Below are positions 8,247-16,489 of a stretch of 54,702 nt of DNA, piece after piece. Numbering within the stretch: position 1 is the first letter of the stretch; each line of letters begins with the position of its first letter. The position numbers were made by a program, and so were the translations under genes. Source of the DNA: Anaerolineae bacterium (GTDB lineage: Bacteria > Chloroflexota > Anaerolineae > Anaerolineales > E44-bin32); the NCBI GenBank assembly GCA_030605795.1, contig JAUWHR010000082.1, forward strand, positions 1-54,702, written 5' to 3'. The notes under the pieces were generated by a model, which saw nothing but the letters and a program-made list of their open reading frames with translations, ran no database searches and was not told the DNA's origin.

Positions 8247-9278
8247 TTAACCAATAGTTATCGACGTACCATGCCCTGCCTTGAGCATCACATCAGCTTC
8301 AATCGTAGGCAGTGTCCATCGGTAAAGCCATTTGGCTTCTTCAGTGTGCATATTTATGCAGCCGTGACTCTTCCGACGACCAAAGTCGGTATGCCAATAT
8401 GTGCCATGGAAGGCGACGCCAGTGGAGTGGAAGAAGGAGACCCAGGGGACCCCTGGCAACTCATAGGCTTCGAGGCTGTCGGTCAGACGTCCATCCCCCA
8501 TGTGACGCAATGGCGCCTTCTTCGTGATGTAGAAATGACCGGTGGGAGTAGCGGTGGGAATGCCATTCTCACGTGGTTGGGAATCAGGCACACCACTAGA
8601 AATGCGTGTGCGCATCACTAAGTAATCGTTCTCAAAGGCCAACATCTCTTGTTGGGCGAGCGAGACATATATCCTTTTAGCTCCCGGTGGGAGGTCGGAT
8701 GAAATGGGGGTAAGTTCCTCTGGTTCAACCCTTCGCAGGTGCTCTGCTCGAACGAAGTAGCGCACTTTTAGAAGGTCATCCAGCAGGCGGTACCACAACC
8801 TACCATCCATCCCACGTTCAACTGCCTCGACCCAAGCGACGGATTGATAGTACAGGCGGTAAAGTGGGTCAGAAGTCGTGTCGGCCTTTCGATAGGACCG
8901 TGTGAATGGGACGGAGACTTCGAAGAGGGCGCCACCCTCAGGTATCGTTGTCCGCGGCGTCTGTAGTTCCCAGCGGACTCTCTGCAAGTGTCCCGAGTGC
9001 GCATAGCCACCTGGGACACGGTACCATAGAGGGTTGTGGGATGGACCTTCATCTGAGATCTCGCGTGCCAGGAGTGTGATGATAGTATCCCGCTTTAGTG
9101 TAGTAAGTCGGCGGGCTTGGAAGGATGGCTCAGCGTACATGTAGATCCAAGCTACAGTTACCCGTCCTAAGCCCAATGGTCTACGAGCATCTTCCGGGGG
9201 AGGTGATTTAAACACCATACTGCAAGCTGAAAGGCCAGCGAGTTTGATAAAATCGCGGCGTGAGAGATCGCCACACAT
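8247..9278 (-). CDS. L,D-transpeptidase (YkuD family), Tat-exported lipoprotein
   Basis: The 343-residue protein ends in a YkuD L,D-transpeptidase domain (about residues 205-335). Its catalytic motif includes an upstream His (VAFHGTYWH) and the hallmark SHGCINM with the nucleophilic Cys. These enzymes make 3-3 peptide cross-links in peptidoglycan or attach proteins to it. The N terminus has a twin-arginine signal (SRRDFIKLAG) followed by a lipobox-like LSAC, so export by Tat and lipid anchoring are likely. The region between (about 40-195) looks like repeated SH3-type binding segments (YMYAEPSFQARRLTTL, GYAHSGHLQRV). The transcript stands alone, between convergent and divergent neighbours, and has a weak ribosome site. 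Confidence 0.92.
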   Translation of the reverse strand: MCGDLSRRDFIKLAGLSACSMVFKSPPPEDARRPLGLGRVTVAWIYMYAEPSFQARRLTTLKRDTIITLLAREISDEGPSHNPLWYRVPGGYAHSGHLQRVRWELQTPRTTIPEGGALFEVSVPFTRSYRKADTTSDPLYRLYYQSVAWVEAVERGMDGRLWYRLLDDLLKVRYFVRAEHLRRVEPEELTPISSDLPPGAKRIYVSLAQQEMLAFENDYLVMRTRISSGVPDSQPRENGIPTATPTGHFYITKKAPLRHMGDGRLTDSLEAYELPGVPWVSFFHSTGVAFHGTYWHTDFGRRKSHGCINMHTEEAKWLYRWTLPTIEADVMLKAGHGTSITIG

Positions 9279-9444
9279 AATCCGATTTTACTCGGTCGGA
9301 TAGGGATGAGCAATCCTTACGTTTGGTTCATATATTTGATGAAGTCGCAGCTAAGCCTGATGACTTAAGGATCACAGATACGAGTACTGAATCCAAGAGG
9401 AAAGCACCGCTGGTTTGGATAAGAGATGTTCCATTTGAACCTGC

Positions 9445-9499
9445 GTGGTATAATGCGCGTCACTAATACGGCAATGAGGCGCCCTGCAAATCCAGGGCG
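9445..9499 (+). promoter_or_regulatory. Extended -10 promoter and short leader hairpin for thpR
   Basis: TGGTATAAT with TG one base ahead of the hexamer (TATAAT at 9449-9454) fits an extended -10 promoter. No good -35 is seen at normal spacing. About 25 bases downstream is a perfect hairpin, CGCCCTG-CAAATC-CAGGGCG (9480-9499), with no T-run. Transcription would start near 9461 and lead into thpR, the LOG-like gene and rsfS. The rest of the 290-base divergent gap shows nothing else clear. Confidence 0.55.
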
Positions 9500-9568
9500 T
9501 CAGTACTATTCAACGGCAAGCGGGATGTTCCAAAACCGCTTGTGCTGATTATCCAAGAAGGATTGATC

Positions 9569-10153
9569 GTGGTCCGGGCGTTTGTGGCAATCGAGATTCC
9601 AGTTAAGATACGCCATCAATTGGTGGAGCAAATTGCACATCTCAAGCAACGCATCCCCTCCAGGACAGTCCGTTGGGTCCGACTGGAGGGGATTCACCTT
9701 ACGTTGAAATTGTTTGGTGATGTAGCGCTCGACAAGCTGGATCAGATCACGGTGTTGCTAGAGGAGGTTGGGCTTCGTCATACACCATTTAGGATCGACA
9801 TCAGCCAATTTGGCTGTTTTCCCAACCCGCGCCGTCCGCGTGTCCTATGGGTTGGGGTGGAAGCTTCATCGGGGGTGCTAACCAATCTTCAAGCGGATCT
9901 GGAGAGTGGATTATCGAAAATTGGGTTCGAGCGTGAAACTCGTCCTTTTCACCCCCACTTGACCCTTGGCCGGGTTAAACGTGGAGCACATCACTCCGAT
10001 GTCCGCTCCCTATCGACAATACTTGAGGAAGTTACGATTGGGGATCTTGGCCAGGTAAATGTGGACGAGATCTGCCTTATCCGAAGCGACCTCAAGCCGA
10101 CAGGTGCGGTATACACCAGGTTAGCCATAGCCAAACTTGAGGCCGTTCGATGA
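9569..10153 (+). CDS. thpR: RNA 2',3'-cyclic phosphodiesterase
   Basis: A member of the 2H phosphoesterase family (also called 2'-5' RNA ligase), which opens 2',3'-cyclic phosphate ends of RNA in the cytoplasm. The two catalytic HxTx motifs are visible as HLTLKLFG and HPHLTLGR. I chose the GTG at 9569, giving 194 residues beginning VVRAFVAIEIP, the usual family start. AAGGA lies about six bases before it. A GTG at 9542 is less likely. The stop overlaps the next start as ATGA, so translation is coupled. It is the first gene of a three-gene run with the LOG-like gene and rsfS. Confidence 0.93.
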   Translation: MVRAFVAIEIPVKIRHQLVEQIAHLKQRIPSRTVRWVRLEGIHLTLKLFGDVALDKLDQITVLLEEVGLRHTPFRIDISQFGCFPNPRRPRVLWVGVEASSGVLTNLQADLESGLSKIGFERETRPFHPHLTLGRVKRGAHHSDVRSLSTILEEVTIGDLGQVNVDEICLIRSDLKPTGAVYTRLAIAKLEAVR

Positions 10154-10650
10154 GTGTCTCTCGGCCACCGATAGTGACTGTGATTGGTGCTGCTATATGC
10201 ACTCCGGAGCAATCTAAGACGGCTGAAGCTGTAGGACGGTTGCTGGCAGAGAGTGGGGCTATTTTGGTCTGTGGAGGCCGAGGAGGGGTGATGGAAGCAG
10301 CTTGCCATGGAGCTACGGAAGCGGGTGGATTCACCATCGGTATTCTTCCCGGAATTGATCCTCAAAAGGGGAATCCATATCTTACAGTTGTGATACCCAC
10401 AGGACTTGGACATGCACGCAATTCGCTTGTTGTGCAAGCCGGAGAGGCGATCATCGCCATTGGTGGAGGCTATGGAACATTATCCGAAATTGGTATGGCG
10501 CTTAAGATCGGTCGGCGTGTGATTGGCCTCGGCACCTGGCGGGCTACCAACGCGGATGGCCAATCGTTAGGATTGATCGAAGTGCGGACACCAGAAGAGG
10601 CAGTGGACTTGGCATTGGAGGTGTGTAGTAATGGGGATTATGTAGGGTAA
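10150..10650 (+). CDS. LOG/TIGR00725-like Rossmann-fold protein
   Basis: A 166-residue protein with the lysine-decarboxylase-like (LOG) fold. It has an N-terminal TVIGAAICTPEQ strand, a GAILVCGGRGGVMEAACHGA loop, and the characteristic IAIGGGYGTLSEIGMAL motif (the GGxGTxxE phosphoribohydrolase-type site). It best fits the small TIGR00725 group, sometimes annotated as molybdenum-cofactor carrier-like, whose biochemical role is not firm. Nucleotide phosphoribohydrolase activity is possible because the PGGxGTxxE-type residues are mostly kept. It overlaps thpR by four bases and ends three bases before rsfS. Confidence 0.85.
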   Translation: MSVSRPPIVTVIGAAICTPEQSKTAEAVGRLLAESGAILVCGGRGGVMEAACHGATEAGGFTIGILPGIDPQKGNPYLTVVIPTGLGHARNSLVVQAGEAIIAIGGGYGTLSEIGMALKIGRRVIGLGTWRATNADGQSLGLIEVRTPEEAVDLALEVCSNGDYVG

Positions 10651-10653
10651 AAG

Positions 10654-11007
10654 ATGACAGAAACGGCTCTGACGCTTTCACATATAATTGTGGATACTCT
10701 TGAGGAGAAGAAGGGTGAGGATATTTTGCTACTCGATCTTGTAGGAGTGTGCTCATTTACGGATTATTTTGTTATCTGTACCGGGAGGAGCGAACGCACT
10801 TTGAGGGCGTTAGCCGAGGAGGTGCGGCTTCGGCTCAAATCCCGGCATTCTATCACCGCACGAAGTGTGGAAGGCAAAGCTTCTAGTGGGTGGGTTTTGA
10901 TCGATTATGGGGATGTCATACTGCACCTGTTCTCAAAGGCCTTGCGTGACTACTACCGGTTAGAGGATCTATGGCGTGATGGCCAAATTTTATTGCATAT
11001 GCAATAA
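10654..11007 (+). CDS. rsfS: Ribosome silencing factor RsfS
   Basis: RsfS (the Iojap/RsfS family) binds ribosomal protein L14 and blocks joining of the 30S and 50S subunits under starvation. The 117-residue product has the whole single domain. It includes the conserved SFTDYFVICTGRSERTLRAL segment, the EGKASSGWVLIDYGDVILHLF strands, and the C-terminal RDYYRLEDLW. Length matches the family. It is the last gene of the thpR run. The nadD gene, a frequent rsfS neighbour, is not here. It is followed by a structured element between convergent genes. Confidence 0.95.
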   Translation: MTETALTLSHIIVDTLEEKKGEDILLLDLVGVCSFTDYFVICTGRSERTLRALAEEVRLRLKSRHSITARSVEGKASSGWVLIDYGDVILHLFSKALRDYYRLEDLWRDGQILLHMQ

Positions 11008-11015
11008 AGTATCTG

Positions 11016-11113
11016 CTGAAAAAAGCAACCGCCAGCATGAAAAGGACGCATATGTGGGCTTTACCCACACCCCGCATATGCGTTTCTCTTTCTCGCTCTT
11101 ACACTTTTATCAG
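11016..11113. terminator. Structured bidirectional terminator-like element, copy B
   Basis: This sits between convergent rsfS and ndk. The outer arms are CTGAAAAAAG (11016-11025) and CTTTTATCAG (11104-11113), pairing at 9 of 10 positions. Inside is a hairpin with arms ACGCATA/TATGCGT and TGTGGG/CCCACA, loop CTTTA, and a seven-base bulge on the 3' side. The bulge is explained by loss of the GGGG that pairs with CCCC in copy A at 8091-8196. T-rich sequence follows (TTTCTCTTTCTC). Position and shape suggest transcription termination in both directions; the sequence family is not one I recognise. Confidence 0.65.
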
Positions 11114-11241
11114 TGCACTTAATAAAGGCTTCCTAGCGGTGTAAGCATTGTGTAATGAGCATTCTCCAAAGGGAGTCATGCAGTGCAATGAATCATTGGA
11201 GTAATCGCGTAACAGGATTCATGCCGGTGATCAGGCGTGAT

Positions 11242-11694
11242 TTATTGTTCAAAGATCCATGGGTCAAGGTCGCGGGACCAATCGACCAAGTCCTCTGAGC
11301 TGAACCACAAATCAATTTCCTTTCTTGCCGTATCAATCGAATCGGAGGCATGGGTGAGATTTCGCCCTACCTCAAGGCTGAAGTCGTGCCGAAGTGATCC
11401 TGGATCGGCTTCGATCGGTCGCGTTGCGCCCATTGTCTGACGAACAGCCGCGATGGCGTGAGGGCCCTCCCAGACCATCGCCATTACAGGTCCGGATTTG
11501 ATGTAATCCAGTAGGCCATCATAGAAGGGCTTTCCTTGGTGCACTGCATAGAGGCGTTCTGCCATGTTGTGTGACACTGGCTGAAACCTGGCGGCTACCA
11601 GGCGTAATCCCCGCCGTTCAAGCCGGCTGATGACCTCACCGATCAAGCCGCGTTGTACGCCATCGGGTTTCACAAGGACAAATGTTTTTTCCAA
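11242..11694 (-). CDS. ndk: Nucleoside diphosphate kinase
   Basis: Ndk transfers the gamma-phosphate of ATP to nucleoside diphosphates via a phospho-His. I chose the TTG at 11694 (150 residues, starting MEKTFVLVKPDGVQRGLIGE), with GGAGGG about four bases upstream. The GTG at 11706 would put the ribosome site inside the gene. The active-site region RNLTHASDSIDTARKEI carries the catalytic His, and KPDG at the N terminus and GATRP are typical. Length is normal. It lies 75 bases downstream of the TPR scaffold gene, separated by a perfect hairpin. Confidence 0.95.
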   Translation of the reverse strand: MEKTFVLVKPDGVQRGLIGEVISRLERRGLRLVAARFQPVSHNMAERLYAVHQGKPFYDGLLDYIKSGPVMAMVWEGPHAIAAVRQTMGATRPIEADPGSLRHDFSLEVGRNLTHASDSIDTARKEIDLWFSSEDLVDWSRDLDPWIFEQ

Positions 11695-11713
11695 TGTTCC
11701 CTCCACAAATGGT

Positions 11714-11738
11714 GAACTCGGGGGTCAACCCCGAGTTC
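11714..11738 (-). other. Perfect hairpin just upstream of ndk ribosome site
   Basis: GAACTCGGGG-GTCAA-CCCCGAGTTC forms a ten-base-pair stem between the scaffold gene and ndk. On the minus strand no T-run follows, so it is a weak candidate for a terminator. It ends about 11 bases before the GGAGGG of ndk and might instead affect ndk translation or protect the processed mRNA end. Confidence 0.45.
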
Positions 11739-11768
11739 GGGATATTCCTTTTCGTGGGGGTTGGATTT

Positions 11769-14700
11769 CTAGGCGACCTCCATCCCACGTCGATAGGCGC
11801 TGATAGCTTCAGAGAGCTGATCATTCTTCATATATGCATCCCCCAACACCTGCCATAAATCTGACACATTTGGATCGCGTTCAAGCGCGGTGCGCAAATC
11901 CTCGATGACCGTTTCCACTTCGGACTTATTAGTAATCAGGCTTCTGTAGTCCGCCACAGCACGATTGAAGTTATCGGATGCCAAAGCTTGCCGTGCGCTA
12001 TCCAGCAGTTGGGCAGGGTCCTTTGCCGGTTTCTCGGGTTTAGGTGGGCTCGGTGGTGGTTTGAGCTCCTCTGGCGCTGGTGGAACCTCAGCTACTGGCT
12101 GGACAGGTGTCGGTTCTGGTGTCGGAGGCGCTTCGACCTCGGCCACGGTCTCAATTGGAATCGGTTTTACGGTAGGTGGCGCTTCGGGTTCAACCTCAGC
12201 CACGATCTCAACTGGGATCGGTTCAGTAATAGGTGGTGCTTCAAGTGTCTCGGGTGTCAAAGGCACTGCTGCTCCAACCTCAACCGGGACCGGCTCAGGA
12301 AGCGGTGTAACTTCAGGTTCAGCTATTGGCTCGACTGGGGCCGGCTCAGGAAGCGGTGTAACTTCGGGTTCAGCTTCAGCTATTGGCTCGACCGGGACCG
12401 GCTCAGGAAGCGGTGTAACTTCGGGTTCAGCTTCAGCTATTGGCTCGACTGGGACCGGTTCAGGAAGCGGTGGAGCTTCAGGTTCGACTTCAGCTATTGG
12501 TTCAGGTGGTGAGGGTTCATCAGGAATTGGCGTTGGTTCGCCTGTTTCCGGTTGCTCCAACCAATCCGGGATCTCCGATCCTAGCTCTGGGGTGAGAACT
12601 TTCGGAATAGGTGCGGTAGCCATACGGTCAAGCCATTCAGGTGCCTCGATTTCTTCACTTTTGGTGGGCGGTTCAACAGCAGGTAGGCTAATATCAGTGC
12701 CAATACCGCGCTCTGTGGCAAGGCGCTCGAGCCATTCCAGGCCTTCCTCTGGTTCTTCAGGGATCACTTGGCTTTCATCAATCGATGCCTCAGATAACAT
12801 CTCGATCACGGTGGGTGGTTCGGTAGTACGTTCCTCTGGAGAGGTGATCAATTCCTCCTCATCAGCACCCTGCCTGGCGGCCAGCCCTTCCAGCCATCCT
12901 AATACCTCGTCGTCATCCAATCCATCGTCGGTAACGATATCCGCCGGATACTCGGGTTTACCGCTTGGGACCATCACCTCAACTTCGAGCTCAGGTGTTG
13001 GTATGGCTACCTCAGGCACAGCTTCCTCGACCACGTTAGCAGGGGCCGGGACTGGGATTTCTTTTTCCTCTTCGGTCACTAGAGTTTCGGGAAATGTTTC
13101 AAGTTCCTCATCCGCCGCAGCGGTGAATTCCCCCAACCACTCTGGTGTTTCACCTGTAGGTGTTGGTTGTTCGGCGGTGGTTTCTACCACTGGTTCGGCG
13201 ATGCCAGTAAGCCAGTCAGGGGCTTCCTGAGTAGGGATAGGTTGCTCTAATGGAGCTTCTGCTGCTTCGGGTTCGGCGATACCTTTAAGCCAATCTGGGG
13301 CTTCCGCAGAGAGTGTGGGCTGCTCCGGTGACACTTCCGCTTCAGGCTCACCAATACTCTCGAGCCAAGAAGGCACGTCTTCGGCTTGAGCTGGCTCGTG
13401 AGCAGCTTCGGTTTCAGACTCAGAGATGGTTTGAAGCCACTCAAGAGATTCTTCTGATGGAGTAGCTGGTACTGGTTCTTCTTCAGAAGGTATTTCTTCC
13501 TCTTCAGGGAGCTGCGTATCCTGTTGGGCGGCGACTTCAGCAACCCCTGCTAACCACGAAGGACCTTCCTCGATCAATTCAGCGATCTCTGGTGCCACAC
13601 CTTCCTGGTCGAGATCTGCATGTTCTAACCACGCTGGAAGTCCTTCTACGGGTTCTGCTTCCTCATCTTCGACCGGTTCCGATGGGCCTTCATCGACTAT
13701 CCCTTCCGGTGCTGGTTCGGATGGGGCTTCAATCTCAGCGGATTGTTTATCACCAAGCCAGGTGACGATTGTTGTTGTTGCGCCGGGTGTTTCACTTTCA
13801 AGCCATGTCGGCAATCCAGGCGCTTCCTCTTCAAGCGCAGGTTCAGCAGTCTCTGCGACGGGTTCGCTCGCCGCTTCATCCGCAGCGAATTCGACGGCGA
13901 TCTCCTCTTGAGGTAACTCAGGTTCGACGACTAACGGCTGTTCTAGTTCCGGCTGGACTTCACTTATCGCCTCATCAAACCCACTCAGCCAATCCGTCGG
14001 TTCTTCTTCCACCGCGCCTAACTTCTCTGGGATCTCGCTGGAGACATCAGATGTGACGACTTCAGGTTCAGACGGAGCGATATCCTGCAGCCAACCAGGA
14101 ATGTCGGCTGGGGTTAATTCTTCTAAATCAGCGGGTTGCTCTGCTTCTAGAGGGGTTAATTCTCCTTCGTCGAGGGGTTGGCCCATATCTAGCATTGATA
14201 ATTCATCGTCAGAGAAAGAGACTGCACCTTCGACTGCTTCTCCCGCGGCTTCTCGCCAGCCGGCTTCACGCATCCAAGCAGGGATTTCCGTATCCGCTGC
14301 TGGTTCAGCGCTAATGACAGGTTCTTTGGCCACTACCCCTTCTTCATCCACCGAGGCAGCCTCAATGAGCTTGTCAGGTTTCTCAAGGCCCTCAAGCCAG
14401 GATGGTTTCTCGATGATTCCAATTTCTTCCGGCTGTTCACCGCCTAGCTCCACACCCAACGAAGTTGCCCAATCGGGTTGTTCGCGTTCGATGTCCAATA
14501 TCGGCTGCCCCGGTTGCCAGGCAAGTTTCTCAATGCGGACCGTGCTTGCATCCACTGTTTGAGGGTCGATGTTTGCCGTCTCTATAAAAGCGGCATAGGG
14601 ATCTAGTGCCGCCAGTCGACGGTGATAGATGCTTGCCTCATCCGTCTTCTTGCTTGCCTGTAGGCTGGCGGCCGTAATTCGGTTAGCTTCACGGCAGTAG

Positions 14701-15284
14701 GGCAATTTCTCTAGGATGTGGCTGCAGATCTCTGCGGCTTCTACATGCTGGTCCGATCGCCAGTACATAGTTGCGAGCAAGACTTGCAGATCTGGTCGGT
14801 CTGGATCATCCTTTAAAGCTGAGGTTAGCTCGGCGATCGCTTGAGGATATAGCTCACCATGAGCGTACATGCGGGATAAAGCGCCGCGGGTCATTCGGAC
14901 CTTATGGGGCTCGAGGCCATCGCGACGCCCGATCAAGCGACGCAGTTCTTGTTGGATGGCTGGGTTGGCGGGGTTAGTTTCGAAGGCGCGTTCGATGTGC
15001 CAGATGGCAGCATCCAAGTTGCCCTCATCTTCCCGAACGATAGCCATTCCAATATGGGCCACGAAGTCATCAGGTATTGCGGATAGCACTCGTTGGAAGA
15101 TGTCCGCTGCATCGCCATAACGCTTGGCTTCTAGGTAAGCTTTTCCTAGTACCCGGTATGTTTCCAGGTGTTTTGAATATATTTCCAAGATATGTCGACA
15201 ATGAGCGATAGCCTCATCAAGCTGCTCGCGCTCAACAAGGTTGTCAATTTCTTTAACATAGGCGCGTAAACTTATCTCGGCCAT
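11769..15284 (-). CDS. Giant acidic TPR scaffold with repeated W-L motifs
   Basis: The ATG at 15284 has GAGGTG five bases upstream and gives 1171 residues; an upstream GTG-type start at 15320 is unlikely. N-terminal TPR repeats (about residues 5-230) begin with AYVKEIDNLVEREQLDEAIA. A C-terminal TPR pair (about 1075-1165) ends the protein. Between them is a disordered, Glu/Pro/Ala-rich linker of about 800 residues with roughly 17 copies of a short motif, x-W-L-x-x-[IL]. Examples are IPGWLQDIAP, VPSWLESIGE, APDWLKGIAE, APDWLTGIAE, GLEWLERLAT and APEWLDRMAT. Near the C terminus lies a 19-residue tandem repeat, PIAEAEPEVTPLPEPVPVE. There is no signal peptide or membrane segment, so it is cytoplasmic. 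It looks like a multivalent binding scaffold. The partner is unknown. Confidence 0.85.
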   Translation of the reverse strand: MAEISLRAYVKEIDNLVEREQLDEAIAHCRHILEIYSKHLETYRVLGKAYLEAKRYGDAADIFQRVLSAIPDDFVAHIGMAIVREDEGNLDAAIWHIERAFETNPANPAIQQELRRLIGRRDGLEPHKVRMTRGALSRMYAHGELYPQAIAELTSALKDDPDRPDLQVLLATMYWRSDQHVEAAEICSHILEKLPYCREANRITAASLQASKKTDEASIYHRRLAALDPYAAFIETANIDPQTVDASTVRIEKLAWQPGQPILDIEREQPDWATSLGVELGGEQPEEIGIIEKPSWLEGLEKPDKLIEAASVDEEGVVAKEPVISAEPAADTEIPAWMREAGWREAAGEAVEGAVSFSDDELSMLDMGQPLDEGELTPLEAEQPADLEELTPADIPGWLQDIAPSEPEVVTSDVSSEIPEKLGAVEEEPTDWLSGFDEAISEVQPELEQPLVVEPELPQEEIAVEFAADEAASEPVAETAEPALEEEAPGLPTWLESETPGATTTIVTWLGDKQSAEIEAPSEPAPEGIVDEGPSEPVEDEEAEPVEGLPAWLEHADLDQEGVAPEIAELIEEGPSWLAGVAEVAAQQDTQLPEEEEIPSEEEPVPATPSEESLEWLQTISESETEAAHEPAQAEDVPSWLESIGEPEAEVSPEQPTLSAEAPDWLKGIAEPEAAEAPLEQPIPTQEAPDWLTGIAEPVVETTAEQPTPTGETPEWLGEFTAAADEELETFPETLVTEEEKEIPVPAPANVVEEAVPEVAIPTPELEVEVMVPSGKPEYPADIVTDDGLDDDEVLGWLEGLAARQGADEEELITSPEERTTEPPTVIEMLSEASIDESQVIPEEPEEGLEWLERLATERGIGTDISLPAVEPPTKSEEIEAPEWLDRMATAPIPKVLTPELGSEIPDWLEQPETGEPTPIPDEPSPPEPIAEVEPEAPPLPEPVPVEPIAEAEPEVTPLPEPVPVEPIAEAEPEVTPLPEPAPVEPIAEPEVTPLPEPVPVEVGAAVPLTPETLEAPPITEPIPVEIVAEVEPEAPPTVKPIPIETVAEVEAPPTPEPTPVQPVAEVPPAPEELKPPPSPPKPEKPAKDPAQLLDSARQALASDNFNRAVADYRSLITNKSEVETVIEDLRTALERDPNVSDLWQVLGDAYMKNDQLSEAISAYRRGMEVA
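12281..12507 (-). repeat. 57-base in-frame tandem repeat in scaffold gene
   Basis: About four copies of a 57-base unit (CGACCGGGACCGGCTCAGGA... on the plus strand) lie head to tail. One copy is six bases shorter (51 bases). They encode the 19-residue acidic Pro-rich repeat near the C terminus of the scaffold. Copy 2 to copy 3 differ at very few positions, so the array probably expanded recently by slippage or recombination and may vary in length between strains. More diverged copies continue at 12060-12280. Confidence 0.8.
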
Positions 15285-15392
15285 AGATGCACCTCTTAAA
15301 TAGTATGCCCTAGATGCCATGTTTGCGCAAGCAGGATTAAAGTAGGGGAAGTTTTTAACATTTAGGTGGTGGCATTATGTAAACAGATCGAT

Positions 15393-16421
15393 CTATAGAT
15401 CATGAATAGCGAGGATGTTGGCTAATAAATCGTTGATAGCTGGCTCTGGGAATGGGGCGGGTCCTAGGCGGTCGTCGGGTGGTTGTACGCCTGCCAACGT
15501 ATGCATGATAGCCATGACATTGTCGTAAAGGTCTTGCGGGTCATAGCCTCCCTCGAGCATGTAAACGATCCGTCCCTGACATAGAGACTCGGCAAGTTCT
15601 ACTAAGGCTTTTCCAAGTTCACTGTAACCGCTAGTTGTAAGTTGCAGGCTTGCAAGGGGGTCGTTCCAATGAGCATCAAATCCGGCCGAAATCAGGAAAA
15701 TGTCCGGTGAGAAGCGCTCAGCGATCGGCGTGATCACCCGTTCGGTGATGGCGGCGAAAGCCTGGTCCCCGGCTCTTGGAGGAAGAGGGATATTAACCAC
15801 CGAACCGGTCCCCTCACCCTGACCAACCTCATTCAGCCCCCCGGTCCCTGGGTAGATACCGGATTGATGTGTGGAAAGGTAGAGCACACCAGGGTCCTGC
15901 TCGAAAAGGTCCTGGGTGCCGTTCCCGTGGTGAACGTCGAAGTCGACGATCATAACCCGCTGGAAGCCGAGCGATTGAGCGTAACAGGTCGCGATGGCGA
16001 TGTTATTCATCAAGCAGAAACCGCTGGCGCGGGTAGCAGATGCATGGTGACCGGGTGGCCTCACCAGTGCAAAGCCGCTTCTCGCCCTGCCTTCAGTCAC
16101 GGCATTAACGATGGCTATGGCGCCCCCCGCGGCTTCGAGAGCTGCTTGGTAGGATGCGGGAGTGATATATGTATCCCCGTGGTCGACGAAGCCCGGACCG
16201 CGGGCTGCGGCCTGTTCCAATGCCTCCAGGTAGGCAGGTGGGTGGATAGCGGTAACGGCTGATTGTGGTACGACCTGGGGGTCGATGAGGATTAGTTGCT
16301 CCGAGAAGGGTGCTTGAGAGAGTTTATGGAAGTGTTGAAAGCGGTCAGGGCTCTCGGGATGACCGGGCAGGTTATGATTGGGGGAGGGGATAATGGTGTA
16401 GGCGATTTTTGTTGAAATCAT
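15393..16421 (-). CDS. Histone-deacetylase-family (AcuC/HDAH-like) amidohydrolase
   Basis: Zn-dependent deacetylase of the arginase/deacetylase fold. The 342 residues show RPPGHHA (catalytic His pair), DFDVHHGNGT (zinc-binding Asp and His), SAGFDAHWNDPL (third zinc Asp) and EGGYDP (the transition-state Tyr). Bacterial relatives remove acyl groups from proteins, polyamines or small acetyl compounds. AcuC deacetylates acetyl-CoA synthetase, but no acs gene is near here. The substrate is not determined. It lies 108 bases ahead of the scaffold gene on the same strand and may be cotranscribed with it. Confidence 0.92.
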   Translation of the reverse strand: MISTKIAYTIIPSPNHNLPGHPESPDRFQHFHKLSQAPFSEQLILIDPQVVPQSAVTAIHPPAYLEALEQAAARGPGFVDHGDTYITPASYQAALEAAGGAIAIVNAVTEGRARSGFALVRPPGHHASATRASGFCLMNNIAIATCYAQSLGFQRVMIVDFDVHHGNGTQDLFEQDPGVLYLSTHQSGIYPGTGGLNEVGQGEGTGSVVNIPLPPRAGDQAFAAITERVITPIAERFSPDIFLISAGFDAHWNDPLASLQLTTSGYSELGKALVELAESLCQGRIVYMLEGGYDPQDLYDNVMAIMHTLAGVQPPDDRLGPAPFPEPAINDLLANILAIHDL

Positions 16422-16489
16422 TGTTTAAGGACAGTTTCTGTATCGTGAGGTATAGTAAATTAAGAGAATACCATCCATTGTATATCCAT

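Noticed and set aside
8271..8621. Plus-strand 116-codon frame overlapping the L,D-transpeptidase
   Set aside because: Shadow of the YkuD gene, which has a complete catalytic motif on the minus strand.
12281..12507. 57-base array taken as a CRISPR-like repeat
   Set aside because: The units are head to tail without spacers, stay in frame and encode a Pro/Glu repeat.
11965..13230. 421-codon open frame antisense to the TPR scaffold
   Set aside because: Its Gly/Ser/Thr-rich sequence merely mirrors the Glu/Pro/Ala repeat coding on the other strand; no ribosome site or known domain.
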